DNA of 64,000 bases from Metaphire vulgaris. Its lineage: Eukaryota; Annelida; Clitellata; Crassiclitellata; Megascolecidae. This document shows, piece by piece, positions 1-12,168 of this stretch. Made by a program: the position numbers and the translations under genes. The stretch is taken from assembly GCA_018105865.1 (NCBI GenBank), contig CM030852.1, forward strand, positions 14,901,945-14,965,944, in the 5' to 3' direction. Within the stretch, counting starts at the first letter, position 1. Each line of letters begins with the position of its first letter. A model generated the notes under the pieces. The model searched no databases and was not told the DNA's origin. It saw only the letters and a list, made by a program, of their open reading frames with translations.

Positions 1-287
1 CAAACACAGGCAATGTAATGTAACAAAGCATTTACATAGTAGCTCACATTTTCCGGACAAGCATCCATAAATGTTGCGCATCGGGGAAATTTAGTATCAA
101 AAGACAAATGTTGGATCATTTTACGTCTTAGTCATATTTTACAAAACTGCAAACATAATTATACATTAGTGCTGAGCAAATGCATGCAGTTGACTCAGTA
201 ATAAATCAGTGCTCAAGTGAATCACTCGTCCAACATTCATTGAAATTAGCAGCGCTTTAGAACGGCGAATGTTGATCTTCATCTTAC

Positions 288-520
288 CTCCCCACCCGAT
301 CGGCCAAATACCCAGCGACGTATGCGCCGATCATTCCACCAATCACAAACAGCGTCGTCGTTAGCGACCAAAGAAACGTGATTGTGTATTCGTCAATTCC
401 CGGTTTCACTTCTGTGTAGAAATGCGAAGATGAATTCAGTGCAGCGTCCACTTCCTTTCCATTCATCAATTCTGGCGACTGTCGATTTGTGTACGTTGTG
501 TTGTAAAACTGACGAATCAA
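288..520 (-). CDS. SLC2A exon, loop 1 and transmembrane helix 2
   Basis: Acceptor TTCTTCAG/TTGATTCG, donor AG/GTAAGAT (phase 2). Encodes LIRQFYNTTYTN, a longer than usual extracellular loop with NTT and NSS sequons, then FLWSLTTTLFVIGGMIGAYV and LADRVGR. The loop insertion relative to GLUT1 is the only odd point. Confidence 0.9.
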
Positions 521-1666
521 CTGAAGAAAAGAATTCTCACAATAAAAAAATTATTCTCAAAATCATTTCAACAAATTACTGAAACTCATTCACTGTATTT
601 GAGCAGATTCATTGTTATCATAATTGAGTCACTTCATGTCTTGGGTTAACTTACTAATCAATTTAATAACTTGATGACTCACAATACAATGACTGCCAAT
701 CAAATACTATGAGTCAACATGCATTTAATTCATTTTTCACGACATCCATGATGACACGGATGTCACATATCAGCCAATATAAACAAACTTTGAAGCAAAC
801 CCAACAAATTAATTATTCAGTATTGACAATGATACAACTGGAAATCCTCTGTGAAACAAGCCATAATGCTATCGATATTATATCATTCGTATCTATAACA
901 CGTGCATTGTGACTTTACGCATTGGTCAGATTGCTTTATGCAATAGGCACTTAAAAATTACTCAAAGTTACACAAACAGATTTAATTCTGCAGTGAAAGC
1001 TTCAGAATATGAGCCACTTATAATGAGAAAGCCTACCGCAACAGGTTGATTGAGAACTCCAATATTGTAACCAAAAATAAACGAATTTCCAATCATGATT
1101 ATGAAGCTTAAGAGCAGCAGATGAGGCGTAAAACCCTGTCCAAAGCAACAACAACATCAATGGTAAACTACATCAAGTACAATAATATTCCTATCAAACT
1201 AATTCCAATGAAAAGTACTGCAGCAGTCACAGAAATGTTTCCTTATAATACGATAAATTTAATTTAAACCCAAACTTATCAACAGATCAAGAAGTGAACT
1301 TGAACTTTTGCCTTAAGCCTCTGACTTTGTTAGTGCGCTATATAAATTGTCGTTTAAACTAAACTAAACAGAGGTCCTGACCTATTTCAGTCACATGACC
1401 TGTCCTTGAACCCTGACCTGTTTCAGTTCCTTCTTCAGGTCATCGTGATATTCAGCACGAGTGGCGGTCCGCGATCGAATGCTTTTTCCGCTCGGCGTTC
1501 GAGATCGAATACTGATATTCGTTTTGCTTCCAGAAGTCGCGATGGCGCCCACGCTCCCGTTGACCGACCCCAACGGGATGATCGCTCCTTCCCCAATGTG
1601 AAGCGATGACCCATGACTACCCTGGCGGTACAATCTCCTCGACGAATGGCTGTCTGTATCACCATC
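288..1666 (-). CDS. Facilitative glucose transporter (SLC2A/GLUT family), N-terminal exons, partial
   Basis: Three minus-strand exons join in frame: 1666-1418, 1135-1037 and 520-288. They encode a charged cytoplasmic N-terminus, then TM1 with FGYNIGVLNQP (compare FGYNTGVINAP in class I GLUTs), an extracellular loop beginning LIRQFYNTTY with N-glycosylation sequons, and TM2 ending GGMIGAYVAGYLADRVGR, the conserved GG-x-G/GR-x-GR region of sugar transporters. Family role: hexose uniport at the plasma membrane. The last exon ends at AG/GTAAGAT and the protein must continue left of the window. Exon 1 here opens with an acceptor, so at least one exon with the start codon lies to the right and was not found. 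The family is clear; the paralogue (class I versus others) is an inference. Confidence 0.88.
1037..1135 (-). CDS. SLC2A exon, transmembrane helix 1
   Basis: 33 codons: GFTPHLLLLSFIIMIGNSF followed by IFGYNIGVLNQPVA. Acceptor GGACAG/GG, donor TTGCG/GTAGGC, phase 0 at both ends. The FGYNxGVxN block is diagnostic of GLUT helix 1. It is too short to be seen as a long ORF. Confidence 0.88.
1418..1666 (-). CDS. SLC2A exon, cytoplasmic N-terminal region
   Basis: 83 codons, phase 0 at both ends, acceptor TTGTTAG/GAT and donor AACAG/GTCAGG. Ser/Arg-rich, ending HDDLKKELKQ, which reads straight into the GFTPHL start of the TM1 exon. Low-complexity cytoplasmic tails of this kind are usual for the family. 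There is no in-frame start methionine at the acceptor side. Confidence 0.7.
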
Positions 1667-4400
1667 CTAACAATTAAATAAAACAATATCAATCTATGTT
1701 CCAAATATTAGTTTATGTCACAACATCACAAATAACGTGCTACCATAGACAATGCATAACCTTCTACTATGCGGTCAGCAATTCAAAAGTCCCATATAAA
1801 AGGAACAAGATATCTATGGTTGAAAATTCAATGTCAGATAAAAATAATAACCACATCGTCACATCTGACTGCCACATCCTTGTTATTCTTCCCATTTTCG
1901 GGAAACATTCTGTCCAAGTTCTAAAACTGTCTGCAGTGTTCAAAGTGTTCCTCTCTTTGAGGATCAGCTTAAATACCAATGGATTATTTCACCACTTATA
2001 TTTAATTGCTTCGTTCTGGAAAGTGGGCGTAGAGTATTAACGCAGCAGGCCACTCCCCATTCAAGGCTTCAGTTGAAACAAGAACAGGAAGAAGAACACT
2101 GCACTACTTCCTGGAAATTCATTATGCAAGTATTGGTCTTTCAAAATCAAATTCCTCTGCTATTGAAAACGATAGTCCTGAATGAGACAAGGGCAAAAAC
2201 CCTTTAGAACATTTAATACTGAAAGCACAGCCTATCATTTTCCAAACGCCCTGTACCCTCGGTTCATAGAAGCCAGACAGTAAATACCAATAAATCCATA
2301 TTATGTGAATGAAGCCACGTAAACCTCTATGAATGGTTTCAGCAATTAACTGTTCTTGGAACCAGTCCTTAGGCCTAGGCCTGAGCAACTGGCCTAAAGC
2401 AGTAATTGGAGTCATCATGCAGAAATCTGGCTCTTAGCTGTCAAAGCTCCCCCCTCCACCCTACTAGTGGTGTAAAATTTTGATGTGGGATGACAATCAA
2501 AGGAAATTGATTAAATCTTATAAATTAAAAATCAATTAAACTCAAATATAAAATGTCAACAGTACAGATATTAAATCTCAAAAGTCAATGTCAAAAGTAC
2601 AGATCTATATTAAATCTCATATTACAATATTAAAGTAATAACATGACACACTCCTCAGCTACTACCCCTGACTTGCAAATGCAATTAATTATTTATTTAT
2701 AAAAGCAATTCTATTCGTGGTGTACATGATGGCACTTGGACAATCTGAATATACAGAGAATGGGAATTAGACTCACAAAACACATTATGCACTGAAAATT
2801 TCAGGTCAGAAATCTCCTATTCAAATCCAGAACAGCCTAATAATGTGCTTTCCCTTGGAATTATTCATGAGGTTCATGTGCATCAGAAGTACAAAGCACC
2901 CATTCAAAATACCAAAAGCATTGTGCTAAGTAAACAATTCTAATCACCACAACATTATCAAGTTCAATATCTAATCATGATAATTTTGGTGACATCAAGA
3001 CTGAAAGTAAAAAGTGCTTCATTTTGAATGGTTTTTAGATGTTAATTAGATGTTGCAGATGAAATGGACAGCCGAGTCTTTCATGGCAAACTCTTATATT
3101 GCTTAAAATGCCATAAAGCAGTTTACTGCCTCACACAATCAACTTTAAAGGTAGCATCATGCCTTTGGAAAGTCAATTATCATCAGCAATAACAAGCCAG
3201 TTCACTGCATAATTACATGCTAACATAATCCTGTACATTCCAATCATAAATGATATTGTGCCCAACGTTCAAATAAACCAAAGCTGAAGGAAAATGCATC
3301 CATCTGGACGATCTGGTAATTGGGGATTTTGAGGGATTGAGGATTTAACTTTTAAGGCAAATGCTCAGTGGTTCAAGTCAGAAGAAATTCCTTACAAACA
3401 ACCCTTCTATTATTCTATTCTTCTTTCAACTCTAATTTAATATTTATTTCTAGCAAGAGGTCCCATGACTCAAGGATGACCCCTTTAAAAATGGTGGTCC
3501 TGGGCCAACTGGCCCCATCTGTTCTGGTCAGCTTATCACAACACAAGCAAAAAAATTACCCTAACCAATGTAACATAAAACTATCAACAAGACATTTACC
3601 TAATCAATGAATCAGGCCAATCACTGCACAGGACACTAGACAGAGTCAGACATACAGGCAGGCAGACAGACTGGTTATGGGGAGCTAAAGTAGGTCTATG
3701 AACACGTTTCAAGGTCATATTACTCAATGTACCATCCAGATACTACTAAATTAATTACATCACCACACCCACAATAATCACAATAAAAAAATTAGGGTCC
3801 TTTGTTAAACATTGAACTGCAGATAACCCAACTGATGCCTATCATCCAAATCACTTTGGGTCAGTTCAATGCATTTGGGGGCTCTTGGCACCTGCAGGCC
3901 TACCAGGGGGTACTTACCCCCAAAATATGACAAAAATTTCTGTCAAGCCTTCTATTTGTCATTTAGAAATTTTAACAGTTTCACAGAACACTATTTCATG
4001 AATCTTAAGACAAGGAGTAGACACTTCTCTATTGGCAGGACTTGCTTTTAAAGAAATAATGTTGTCAGAGGCATTAACAGTAGATCTGGTAGCCTTACTG
4101 CCCACCCATTCCGAAGTTTCAAAGTTTCGTTTTTCATGCATCTTTCAGTTTCATGTCTAACTTCTCACATAGATAAAGAAACCCAATACATCATTAAAAG
4201 TTAACAACCCTTGACGTTTAAGTTCTCTTGCAGTCTTAAAACACTTGAGCCAATTAAAGAGAAACTCCAACCCACACAGGAGACACATACTTTGGGCTAC
4301 ATTAAACAAAAACCCATCTCCCTCCTCTTCTTCTTCCTCTTCCTACGCCTCTTCCTCTGCCCCTCCCAGTAGCTTCTAGCCCAGCCAACCATAATTATTC
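1667..4400. other. Intronic or upstream DNA, no gene seen
   Basis: AT-rich sequence upstream (on the minus strand) of the first visible SLC2A exon. Several short open frames have no family resemblance or convincing splice context. The missing 5' exon(s) of SLC2A may lie here or further right. Confidence 0.4.
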
Positions 4401-4463
4401 AAACAGTCCTCTGCTCTGACTCCTCTCATTTACATCAGACAGTCAGTGGCAAACGTGATGCAC

Positions 4464-4473
4464 GTCACGTGAC
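4464..4473. promoter_or_regulatory. Perfect extended E-box GTCACGTGAC
   Basis: Palindrome matching the extended E-box bound by USF/MITF/TFEB-type bHLH-ZIP factors. It lies within 0.4 kb of the CACGTG tandem repeat at 4803-4837, upstream of the visible SLC2A exons. Regulatory function is inferred from the motif only. Confidence 0.35.
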
Positions 4474-4802
4474 CGTATGTAGTCTATTTGACAAACGTGT
4501 CATAACAATCCAGCTTCAGCACTTGACACTAAGCTGCCAAGTGTAGGAAATTCAAAACACCACCACATCCTCTGCCCCTCCATTCACCCTGTCTGTCTGC
4601 ATGCAACGAGTACCGGGTAAACGGAGTAGCCGGGCGAGGGTCTGTTGCTCCAAGACTGGCCCACATTCACTCCAAGCCTGACCCACTTTCCGTATTCTGA
4701 CCTCCAGAATATTCCACTGTTGTTTACCTAGTGGTACGTGCCTTCCATCACTCTGCCATATAAAGGTATCAATGTTACCGCCATTTTCGTTGCACTGGAA
4801 GG

Positions 4803-4837
4803 GCACGTGAAGGTCACGTGAAGGTCACGTGAAGGTC
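4803..4837. promoter_or_regulatory. Three tandem CACGTGAAGGTC repeats (E-box plus AAGGTCA half-sites)
   Basis: A 12-bp unit CACGTGAAGGTC is repeated three times, so E-boxes alternate with AAGGTCA, the extended half-site of ERR/FTZ-F1-type nuclear receptors. The segment 4.55-4.85 kb is also less AT-rich than its surroundings. It could be a regulatory element of the glucose transporter gene, or simply a minisatellite. Confidence 0.35.
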
Positions 4838-5216
4838 AGACAACTGAGAATACTGACAGAAGTAGGCCTTCAGCAAATCATCGATATGGAAAGACTTTGG
4901 ACAATCTGCTTCAAACCAATGCCATAAATACAATCAAATTTTTTATACAAATACCAAAATTACAAGAAATTGGTCAATTTCCCCAATGCTTAACAACTTT
5001 GACAGTGCTGTAGAAATGTGATGTTTATATGAACCCAGTAAACCTTAGGGCATGTCATACACACACACACACCCATTGCTTCTATTTATAGATTAGATGT
5101 AATTTACTGGACTATCATCTCCAACTATAAAACATCATTATGTCATTATATTATAATAAATGAATTTGCTTCCCAAGATAACTCATGGCTATCCCGTGGC
5201 TTCAAACGGTGTAGCA

Positions 5217-5442
5217 TAGTATGCGCACCAGTAGTTTGCGCACCTGGGAGTTTGCACACTAGGAATTTGCGCACCAGGGTTAGGGTAAGAGTTAGGGTTA
5301 GGTTTAGGGTTAGGGTGAGGGTTAGAGTTAGGATGAGGGTTAACTTTAACCCTAACTCTAATCCTAACCCTGGTACGCCCCTGGTGCGCAAATTCCTAGT
5401 GCGCATACTCCCAGGTGCGCAAAACTACTGGTGCGCATACTA
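5217..5442. repeat. Inverted repeat (foldback element) with telomere-like TTAGGG core
   Basis: The left arm starts TAGTATGCGCAC and the right arm ends GTGCGCATACTA. Between them, repeated TGCGCACC-type blocks lead into degenerate TTAGGG repeats (about 5277-5341), which switch to CCCTAA orientation (5342-5370) before the right arm. The whole unit can fold back on itself. Probably a foldback transposon with an internal telomere-like satellite. Confidence 0.7.
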
Positions 5443-7331
5443 ATGTAGACCCTTCAAACAGCACTGCCTTACATAAGCCTTGGGTTCGATTTTCACACAC
5501 TCTAGTGTCCACTGGCACAAGAGGAAATTAATATGCTCTACCTAGCAATTTAGGCCAATGACTGGTTCATTTACTTTAAACATTATCATCAAAGCACTAT
5601 ATAAATGTAAGATTTACATTTACATTTATGTCCAGATCTTTGTAGAAGCTGGCATTAACAAAAAATAAACTGATTAGAGTGGAACTGAGCAAGAGCCAAA
5701 TGTTTTTGTGAAGGTTGGGGGGGAGGGGTTCAAACACAATTATTTTTAGCAGCAGTCAAAGTGCTACATATAAGTGTGTGTATCAAAACATGTAAAATTG
5801 AAGTCAAGTCTTCTGCCCTAAACCAGTTAATCATGTTTGGAATTCATATTTTGGTAATTTGAATTTATTTATATTTGAGTGCATATTTGATCAAAATGTT
5901 GTAGATCAAATGCCAACAGAGTGGTCTGATCACTGGGTGTTTACCTGAAATCCAACACTGCTTCAGTGAATATTCATAGGAAATATTTGCCTTACGCCCT
6001 CGCATTCTTGTATGCTAAGTGTTCTTGTGACCTCTGCAAAGGTCAATTAATTATCATACAGCACATTAATGGTGCAATGACCCAAAACAAATACTAATTA
6101 CTTATTTGACTATAATGAATGCTAATCAATGAGATCAAGCATTGGTAGCAAAGACACCAATGCCCTTTCAGGCTTAAGTATTTTTAAATAAATTGAAAGT
6201 GAAGCTTTAAAAAGTGACTTCCCACCCGTTTCTATCTAATCCGATTTCAGTGTTTCTGTCAGTGAATCAGGGTGTGAAGGCACTGAAGGGGGTGACTGTG
6301 AAGATGCCAAAAAAGGGACTATCCGTTCACAATTTCTTTCCCAAAACACATGAATTGTTAAATAATCTACAGTTCACAATTAAGATAATGTTGCCGAAGG
6401 TAGTCTGTAAATATGACAGTTACCAATCACCGTCTTGAAATGGTGATTGAGTACATCACCTAGCAACTGGACATAAAAGTCACACTAGGGCATTCTCTGC
6501 CACTAATAGCAATGACTGTCCAATGCTGATTGCATTGCTAGCGCACAGAGCAACAAAGAAAATAGCAGACAAGAAATTAAAAGTGTTGTGTTGAGTTGAA
6601 GCTGCTCGTCTTACAGACTAAATGTTGAACGTACAACCATAACGCCCTATGGCTGACCACCACACCAATAGGGTAAGCGTTGGGACCGGTCGGCGTCCCC
6701 ACTGAGTGTGCAGGTCTAGTACAGCCATTCAGCATTACTTAATCACTGATTTACGCGTTAACATGTCTGTCTCGACCCACTTTAAATTCCACAACCCTCA
6801 ACACATCAATCGCAAAATCACCAGCAACACTTCTGGTAAAATCAGTTAAAATAAAATTATAAACAATGAATAAGAAAATCAACGGAAATTCATTAATGAA
6901 TTCTAATCAATCGACCAAATACTCGCCTGTTTCTTCTCCTGACTTTGGGCCATGGCTGAACACACAACACCGAACAACGATCCTAATATGTCTGTTTAGA
7001 ATGTCCTTTGAAACTTATTCGATTTTTCCGACTTTTACGGATAAAAAGAGAGAAGTAGAAAATCCGGTATATTATCTGATGAAATTGAAGTGAACTGAAT
7101 TGCAGTGAACGCCTATCTACGTGTCTTCTCTCTGATTGGCCACACCCCAGTGACCCTAAACCAGTAGAAACCAGTAGCAGCAGTGGCAGTAGCAATGGTA
7201 CTAAACTTATCGTGATTAAACTTAGAGTGGTTTAAAGTGGCCTAGGAGGCATTACTGTCTCTGTGAAAGCCACTAGGGACGCTAAAGGGACTTGAACCCC
7301 TTCTGTCAGCCTACCGCTCCAGCGCCTAACC
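5443..7331. other. No gene seen
   Basis: AT-rich sequence without a recognisable protein or RNA gene. The short open frames at 6214-6438 and 6866-7093 have no family features. Confidence 0.4.
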
Positions 7332-7339
7332 CACTCTGC

Positions 7340-7527
7340 CAGTGGCGTAGCCACGGGGGTTGGGGGTTGGGGATTAAAAACCCCTCTTGGGCGGCGGGAA
7401 AAAATTTTTTGATGTATTTCCATGCAATTTTATTTTTTGAGGCGATTTTTGGGGTGAAAACCCCCTTGGCGGTTATCGACGAAATTTTTTTAAAAAACCC
7501 CTTTCGGAAATCCTGGCTACGCCACTG
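7340..7527. mobile_element. hAT-type MITE (CAGTGGCGTAGCC family)
   Basis: 188 bp with terminal inverted repeats CAGTGGCGTAGCCA and TGGCTACGCCACTG, flanked by the perfect 8-bp duplication CACTCTGC (7332-7339 and 7528-7535). TIR start CAGTG and 8-bp TSD are hallmarks of the hAT superfamily. No coding capacity. A second, one-ended copy starts near 7563. Confidence 0.85.
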
Positions 7528-8211
7528 CACTCTGCCATCTTTTGCCCCTACCAGCAGTCACCAGTGGCGTAGCCAGAGGTTCGGATTAGGGACACATCTC
7601 GACATTTTCGGAGGAAAAAGTCTCAGAGTAACGAAAAGCTCGACAAACTGTAGGCTAAACAAATAGGCCTACAACTATAGTTACCGAGATTTTCTTCTAC
7701 GTAGAATGAAAACTCAAAGCGTTTATGGTTTTACAGACTAAAAGAGTAAAAGTGGTGCTGATTTTTTGCTGAGTTTTGCTGATTTTTTTGAAAGGCAGAT
7801 TTTCAATTGATTCGCTGTTCGATAGGAAACCAATATAATGACTGTCTAACTGGGGAAAGGGCCTACAGGCCCTAAAATCCTACATGTTCAAATCTGGGAG
7901 TTTTGGATAGGAACTCAAGACGGTGAATATTCTTAATGGTTTTAATTCTGAAGTTAGGCAATTAAATTGCCATCGAGCACAACGGAATCGTATACATGAC
8001 ATAATGAGAGAAATCCAGACCTTGAAAACTGATGTAAAAAAGTCAACAATATTGGCACTTGAAGTTCAAATTGTCAATAGTTAATTATAGCAAAAAGATC
8101 ATTTTTTTGAAAGCAACATCCTATTTAAAGCCACAAAGAAATTGAAAGAATAAAGCCAATATAAATAGGCATACATACAAAACATTAAAAAGCTATTTCG
8201 ATATACCATTA

Positions 8212-8619
8212 GGGGCTGTCCATTAAATATGTCAACAATTTTTGGCCAATTTTTGACCCCCTCCCCCTTGTCAACAACTGTCAACTTTCAGTTACCTCCC
8301 CCATAATTACCTCAACAACTTTTGACCCCCTCCAAGATCAGTGGCAGGTCCCAATAACAAGGTTATTATTTTTGCGGTGATGACCATTTTTTCTCTGTTT
8401 TGCTCATCGAGTGTCAAAATGTGGCGGTGATGACCTTTTTTCCATGCTTTTTTCCATTGTAGTAAGTAGTATTCCATGAAATTTCCTATTTTTTGATTAT
8501 TTGTAAAAGTGAAATTGTTGACGTCAAATTCTCTTGAATCCCCCTCCCCCTGTCAACAACTGTCAAACTTTTCCAAACCCCTCCCCTCTAAATTGTTGAC
8601 GTAATTAATGGACAGCCCC
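8212..8619. mobile_element. MITE with GGGGCTGTCCAT terminal repeats
   Basis: Begins GGGGCTGTCCATTAA and ends TTAATGGACAGCCCC, flanked by TTA on both sides. The interior has G/C-homopolymer-rich stretches. A related element with GGGGCCATCCAT ends lies at 59113-59524, and a one-ended relative starts near 15480. The superfamily is not certain; the TTA flanks would allow Harbinger-type insertion. Confidence 0.65.
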
Positions 8620-8908
8620 TTAGCAGGCTGTATTAATTTATCAGACTCATTTGAAATTAGGCCTATATCTGCAACGGATTACAAGCGCGCAAAGCGTTGT
8701 CTGGTTCGCAATCAGTCTAACAGCAGCTGATGCTTCGTATGCTTGAGAAATAGGCCTATGCACTATGCAGCTAAATAACTTTAAGACTATAAAGATCTAT
8801 AAGTACCCAATTAGAGAAACAAAAATAGGCCTATATAAACCATGTACCTCCTCCGTATGAATATACGGTATGCTTGGCTTGTTTGCCATAAAGAGTTAGG
8901 CCTAATTA

Positions 8909-9072
8909 TTAGCGTTGACGATTTAACTTTATCGGCGTCTGGTATCTCTGTTCAGTGGTGTTCGCATACAGACGCTCACCGCGTAACGCCTCGTAGTAAT
9001 TCGAAGGCTGAGGAACTGTTGTTGTTGCTGGTATGTTCGTCTGCTCGTATTGAGCTCCGTCGTTCGATTCCT
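8909..9072 (-). CDS. Gene A exon 7: cytoplasmic tail and stop
   Basis: Acceptor TTTTCCAG/AG. Encodes 54 residues ending KLNRQR-stop (TAA at 8909-8911). Tyrosine motifs are QYEQTNI, NYYEALRGE and LYANT. The YEAL-x5-YANT arrangement is only ITAM-like in part. Assigned to gene A by phase, position and analogy with the tail exon of D. Confidence 0.72.
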
Positions 9073-9332
9073 CTGGAAAATATTTTAAATTTTCTTTTGT
9101 TAAAAAATACTTTTCATTACGAACACGAAGCTACATTAATTTGAAACATTGAACTCAATAGTCAACCGAAGCAGATGAGATACATTTTAAGGCTTTTTAA
9201 ATACTAAATAGCAATCGCATGGATGCTGCATAAGTATACTGCAGTCCATAGCCATGTGGTTGATTTTTGTGTTTGATTGATAGGCCTACACTATAATTCA
9301 TTAGCGGTTGGATGACGCCAGTGATATAGGCC

Positions 9333-9403
<71 letters not shown>

Positions 9404-9579
9404 TTTCTTGTGTCCCCATCATCTTTGCGTTAAACCATGCAAGGATTGTCAGTGTTGTCCGTCTCAATTTTATTCTACAGCGTTCGAAAATGCGACACCT
9501 CTCAGTCGCTTCAAACAACAATATAGGCCTACACAGTCTTTCAAAAATCTACTCTGCATCTTTAAATCTGAATTACTAA

Positions 9580-9635
<56 letters not shown>

Positions 9636-12096
9636 GAAACCTGACCATACAGAAAGGGTGGGAAATCAATGTAACAATTTTTTCATTGCAATGGCAATGA
9701 GCTACGCAATCAAATGTAAAAATGCATATTTGCAACAGCGATGTGCCGTGATCGTAATGGTAAAACCTCTGCTCGAAGCCGGTTTGTGTCTCAAGTGCTG
9801 TGAGACCAAGAGAGCGCCGAGAACAATGTTGATCACTACAGAGATGCCAAGAGTTACGCCAAGGACGATTGAGGCAACACTGTCAGACGATTCAATTCTA
9901 TTCGACACTGTCACACTCGACACATTCGATTCAGGAACTAGAGTATAACACAACAGCAAATAAATCATTCCCTATGCTGATTGACAAGACCAAAAGAAAT
10001 AGCCATTTCCAATTTGATATCTATCGGTATCAGTGGCGTAGACAAGGGGAGTCTGGGGGTTAAAACCCTCCCTTGGCCGTCGACGGGAAAATATTTTAAA
10101 ACGGGTTTTCATGCATTTTTATTTATTTATGGACGTGCTTTTCGGGTTCAACCCCCCTGGCTTGTACGTTGAAGACCTTTTTTGCTTGTCAGCATGTTTA
10201 GAGGAGAAAAAATAACGATGACCTATTTTTTTAGCTTGTCTAGATTTTTCAAAGTTGGTCACGGCCAGAACCAACCCCCCTTGTGGAAATCCTGGCTACG
10301 CCACTGATCGGCATCTATTAATATCAATAAGTGTCTCTTAAAATACTAGCCTATATTGATATACGTAATAGCCACCACAGTTATTTAAAGTCTATTTTTG
10401 CGTATCGTTAACCAACGTATCGTCAGCGCCGTGCTTTGAACCGTTTTCTTGCTGTAGAGATGTCTTAGTTCTTAACCCCTTAACCGTGTATTTAACTGTA
10501 ACTCAATGTAAAATGAACGGGTATATCCGGGATTCCCAGTTAAGGGGTTAATTAATGATGGTCACAGTTGGAGAAGTCCTTCTCTGTTTAGCCGAGCGGA
10601 TTCGTTGGCTTACGTAGCCACGGAAGGACAGGGAGACGGGATTCCCTATTCTGACTGGGGCCGGTCATGGAAGTTGCGCAAAATCTGTGCGAAATTGGGG
10701 TGGGGTGGGGTGGCACGATCGAAGAGAATACGTGAATGTGCGAAGAACTCGGGAACGACTTTCTTGGTCCTCAGAGACATTTTAACCAGAAATGTCTATG
10801 TGCCCCCTATTCTAGAACCCTGGCTACGCCACTGTGGGGATTATATATATGCTTACATTTTAAAATCAGCAGCATTTAAAATTCCTACAAAGCGAAATTT
10901 AATCAGAAAATACGATTAGCTGTATAAGTGTGGATTTATTACCGTAATGCCTCGAAATGATAACGCTCCTAGTTGCTTTTGATATTCGACCGTTGACTGC
11001 GTTATAAGCATAGCAGGTGTAGTTTCCATCTTTATCAGCTTTTACGGTATCTCCCTCTACTTCCTCTCCTCCTCCTCCTCCTCCGCCATGAAGCCACCTG
11101 TAATGTGCGGAGGGATTCGCAGCGACCTTGCATCTCAAAGTGAACGCCGAACAAAAGGGCGAGAAGCAATAATTGTCGCTGTCACAAGACGACCCGTCCG
11201 GCAAGATGAGTTCAACAGCATCGCTTGAGGCGAATTCTACGTTAAGAAGACAATGCATCATATGATAGATGCTCTGTTGTTTTACTCAAATAATGCCACT
11301 TTGACATGGCATACATTAGCGTCGCCACGGAGAAGCAAATGGGGGCAACTGCCCCCCCCCCCAACCTGCCCCAGACCACCTACCAGATTCGCGCAAACCC
11401 GGTGAGAAAGTTTTTTGTGGAGGGGGGGGGTAGGGGTGGATATATGTTAAGATGTTTCAATGCTTTGTCATGCATTAATAATCCACTATAATAATATTTA
11501 AAATATATTTGCATCAATATATAATTAATAAGCGACGAGTCGTTACACTGTTGTATTCGTATGCTTTGGTGATTACTGTTAATTAAATTGTGACGTTCAC
11601 TTACTGCACGGCGTTCGAGGGCAGCTGTTGAATGTGACAGTGTAGGTGGTTGATTCGATCCTCTGCTCTCCTCTGATTGTGTTGCGTGTCGTGCATTTGT
11701 AGGTTCCGTTGAGTTCCGCTGTTATTCTGTCACTGTTAAACACTTCCAGGGTCTTCGTGTCAGTCCACTGAACGGTGGGTAGGGGGTGGGCGTTCGGTAT
11801 GCAGCGGAGGATCCGGGCTTCGCATTTTTCGCTTGGTTCAATGTATTGAGTCTGCTCTATGCTCGGTCGATCCATGTCTAGATGCAAGAAGCACTCTATT
11901 CACTGCAAAAATATCTGTAGTCTACAAGTCTGAAAAGACAATTTTCTGTTTCAGTTAATAAAAATTATGACGTGTATAATGGAAAATTTAGAAATCGGAA
12001 GAAATCTGAAAAGAACAACATAAGTGTAAAGGCTCATCAATCCACTATCTACTTAGTTTGTGCTCGGCTGTTAAAATACCAGCGACATTTCAGATT

Positions 12097-12168
<72 letters not shown>

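Noticed and set aside
2122..2418. Additional SLC2A exon
   Set aside because: The open frame shows no transporter motif and no splice sites matching phase 0 of the next exon.
5277..5370. Chromosome end
   Set aside because: The telomere-like units are degenerate, short, inverted and enclosed by foldback arms with unique sequence on both sides.
6640..6720. tRNA-like sequence
   Set aside because: I could not fold a cloverleaf with a proper T arm and anticodon; no tRNA or rRNA gene was recognised anywhere in the window.
8909..9072. Canonical ITAM in the gene A tail
   Set aside because: YEAL is followed after only five residues by YANT, which lacks the required Leu/Ile.
9291..9644. Poly-Ile and poly-Tyr open frames
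   Set aside because: They are translations of the ATT microsatellites.
12098..12168. CRISPR-like or other regular repeat array
   Set aside because: Simple microsatellites without spacers in an animal genome; no CRISPR array is present.
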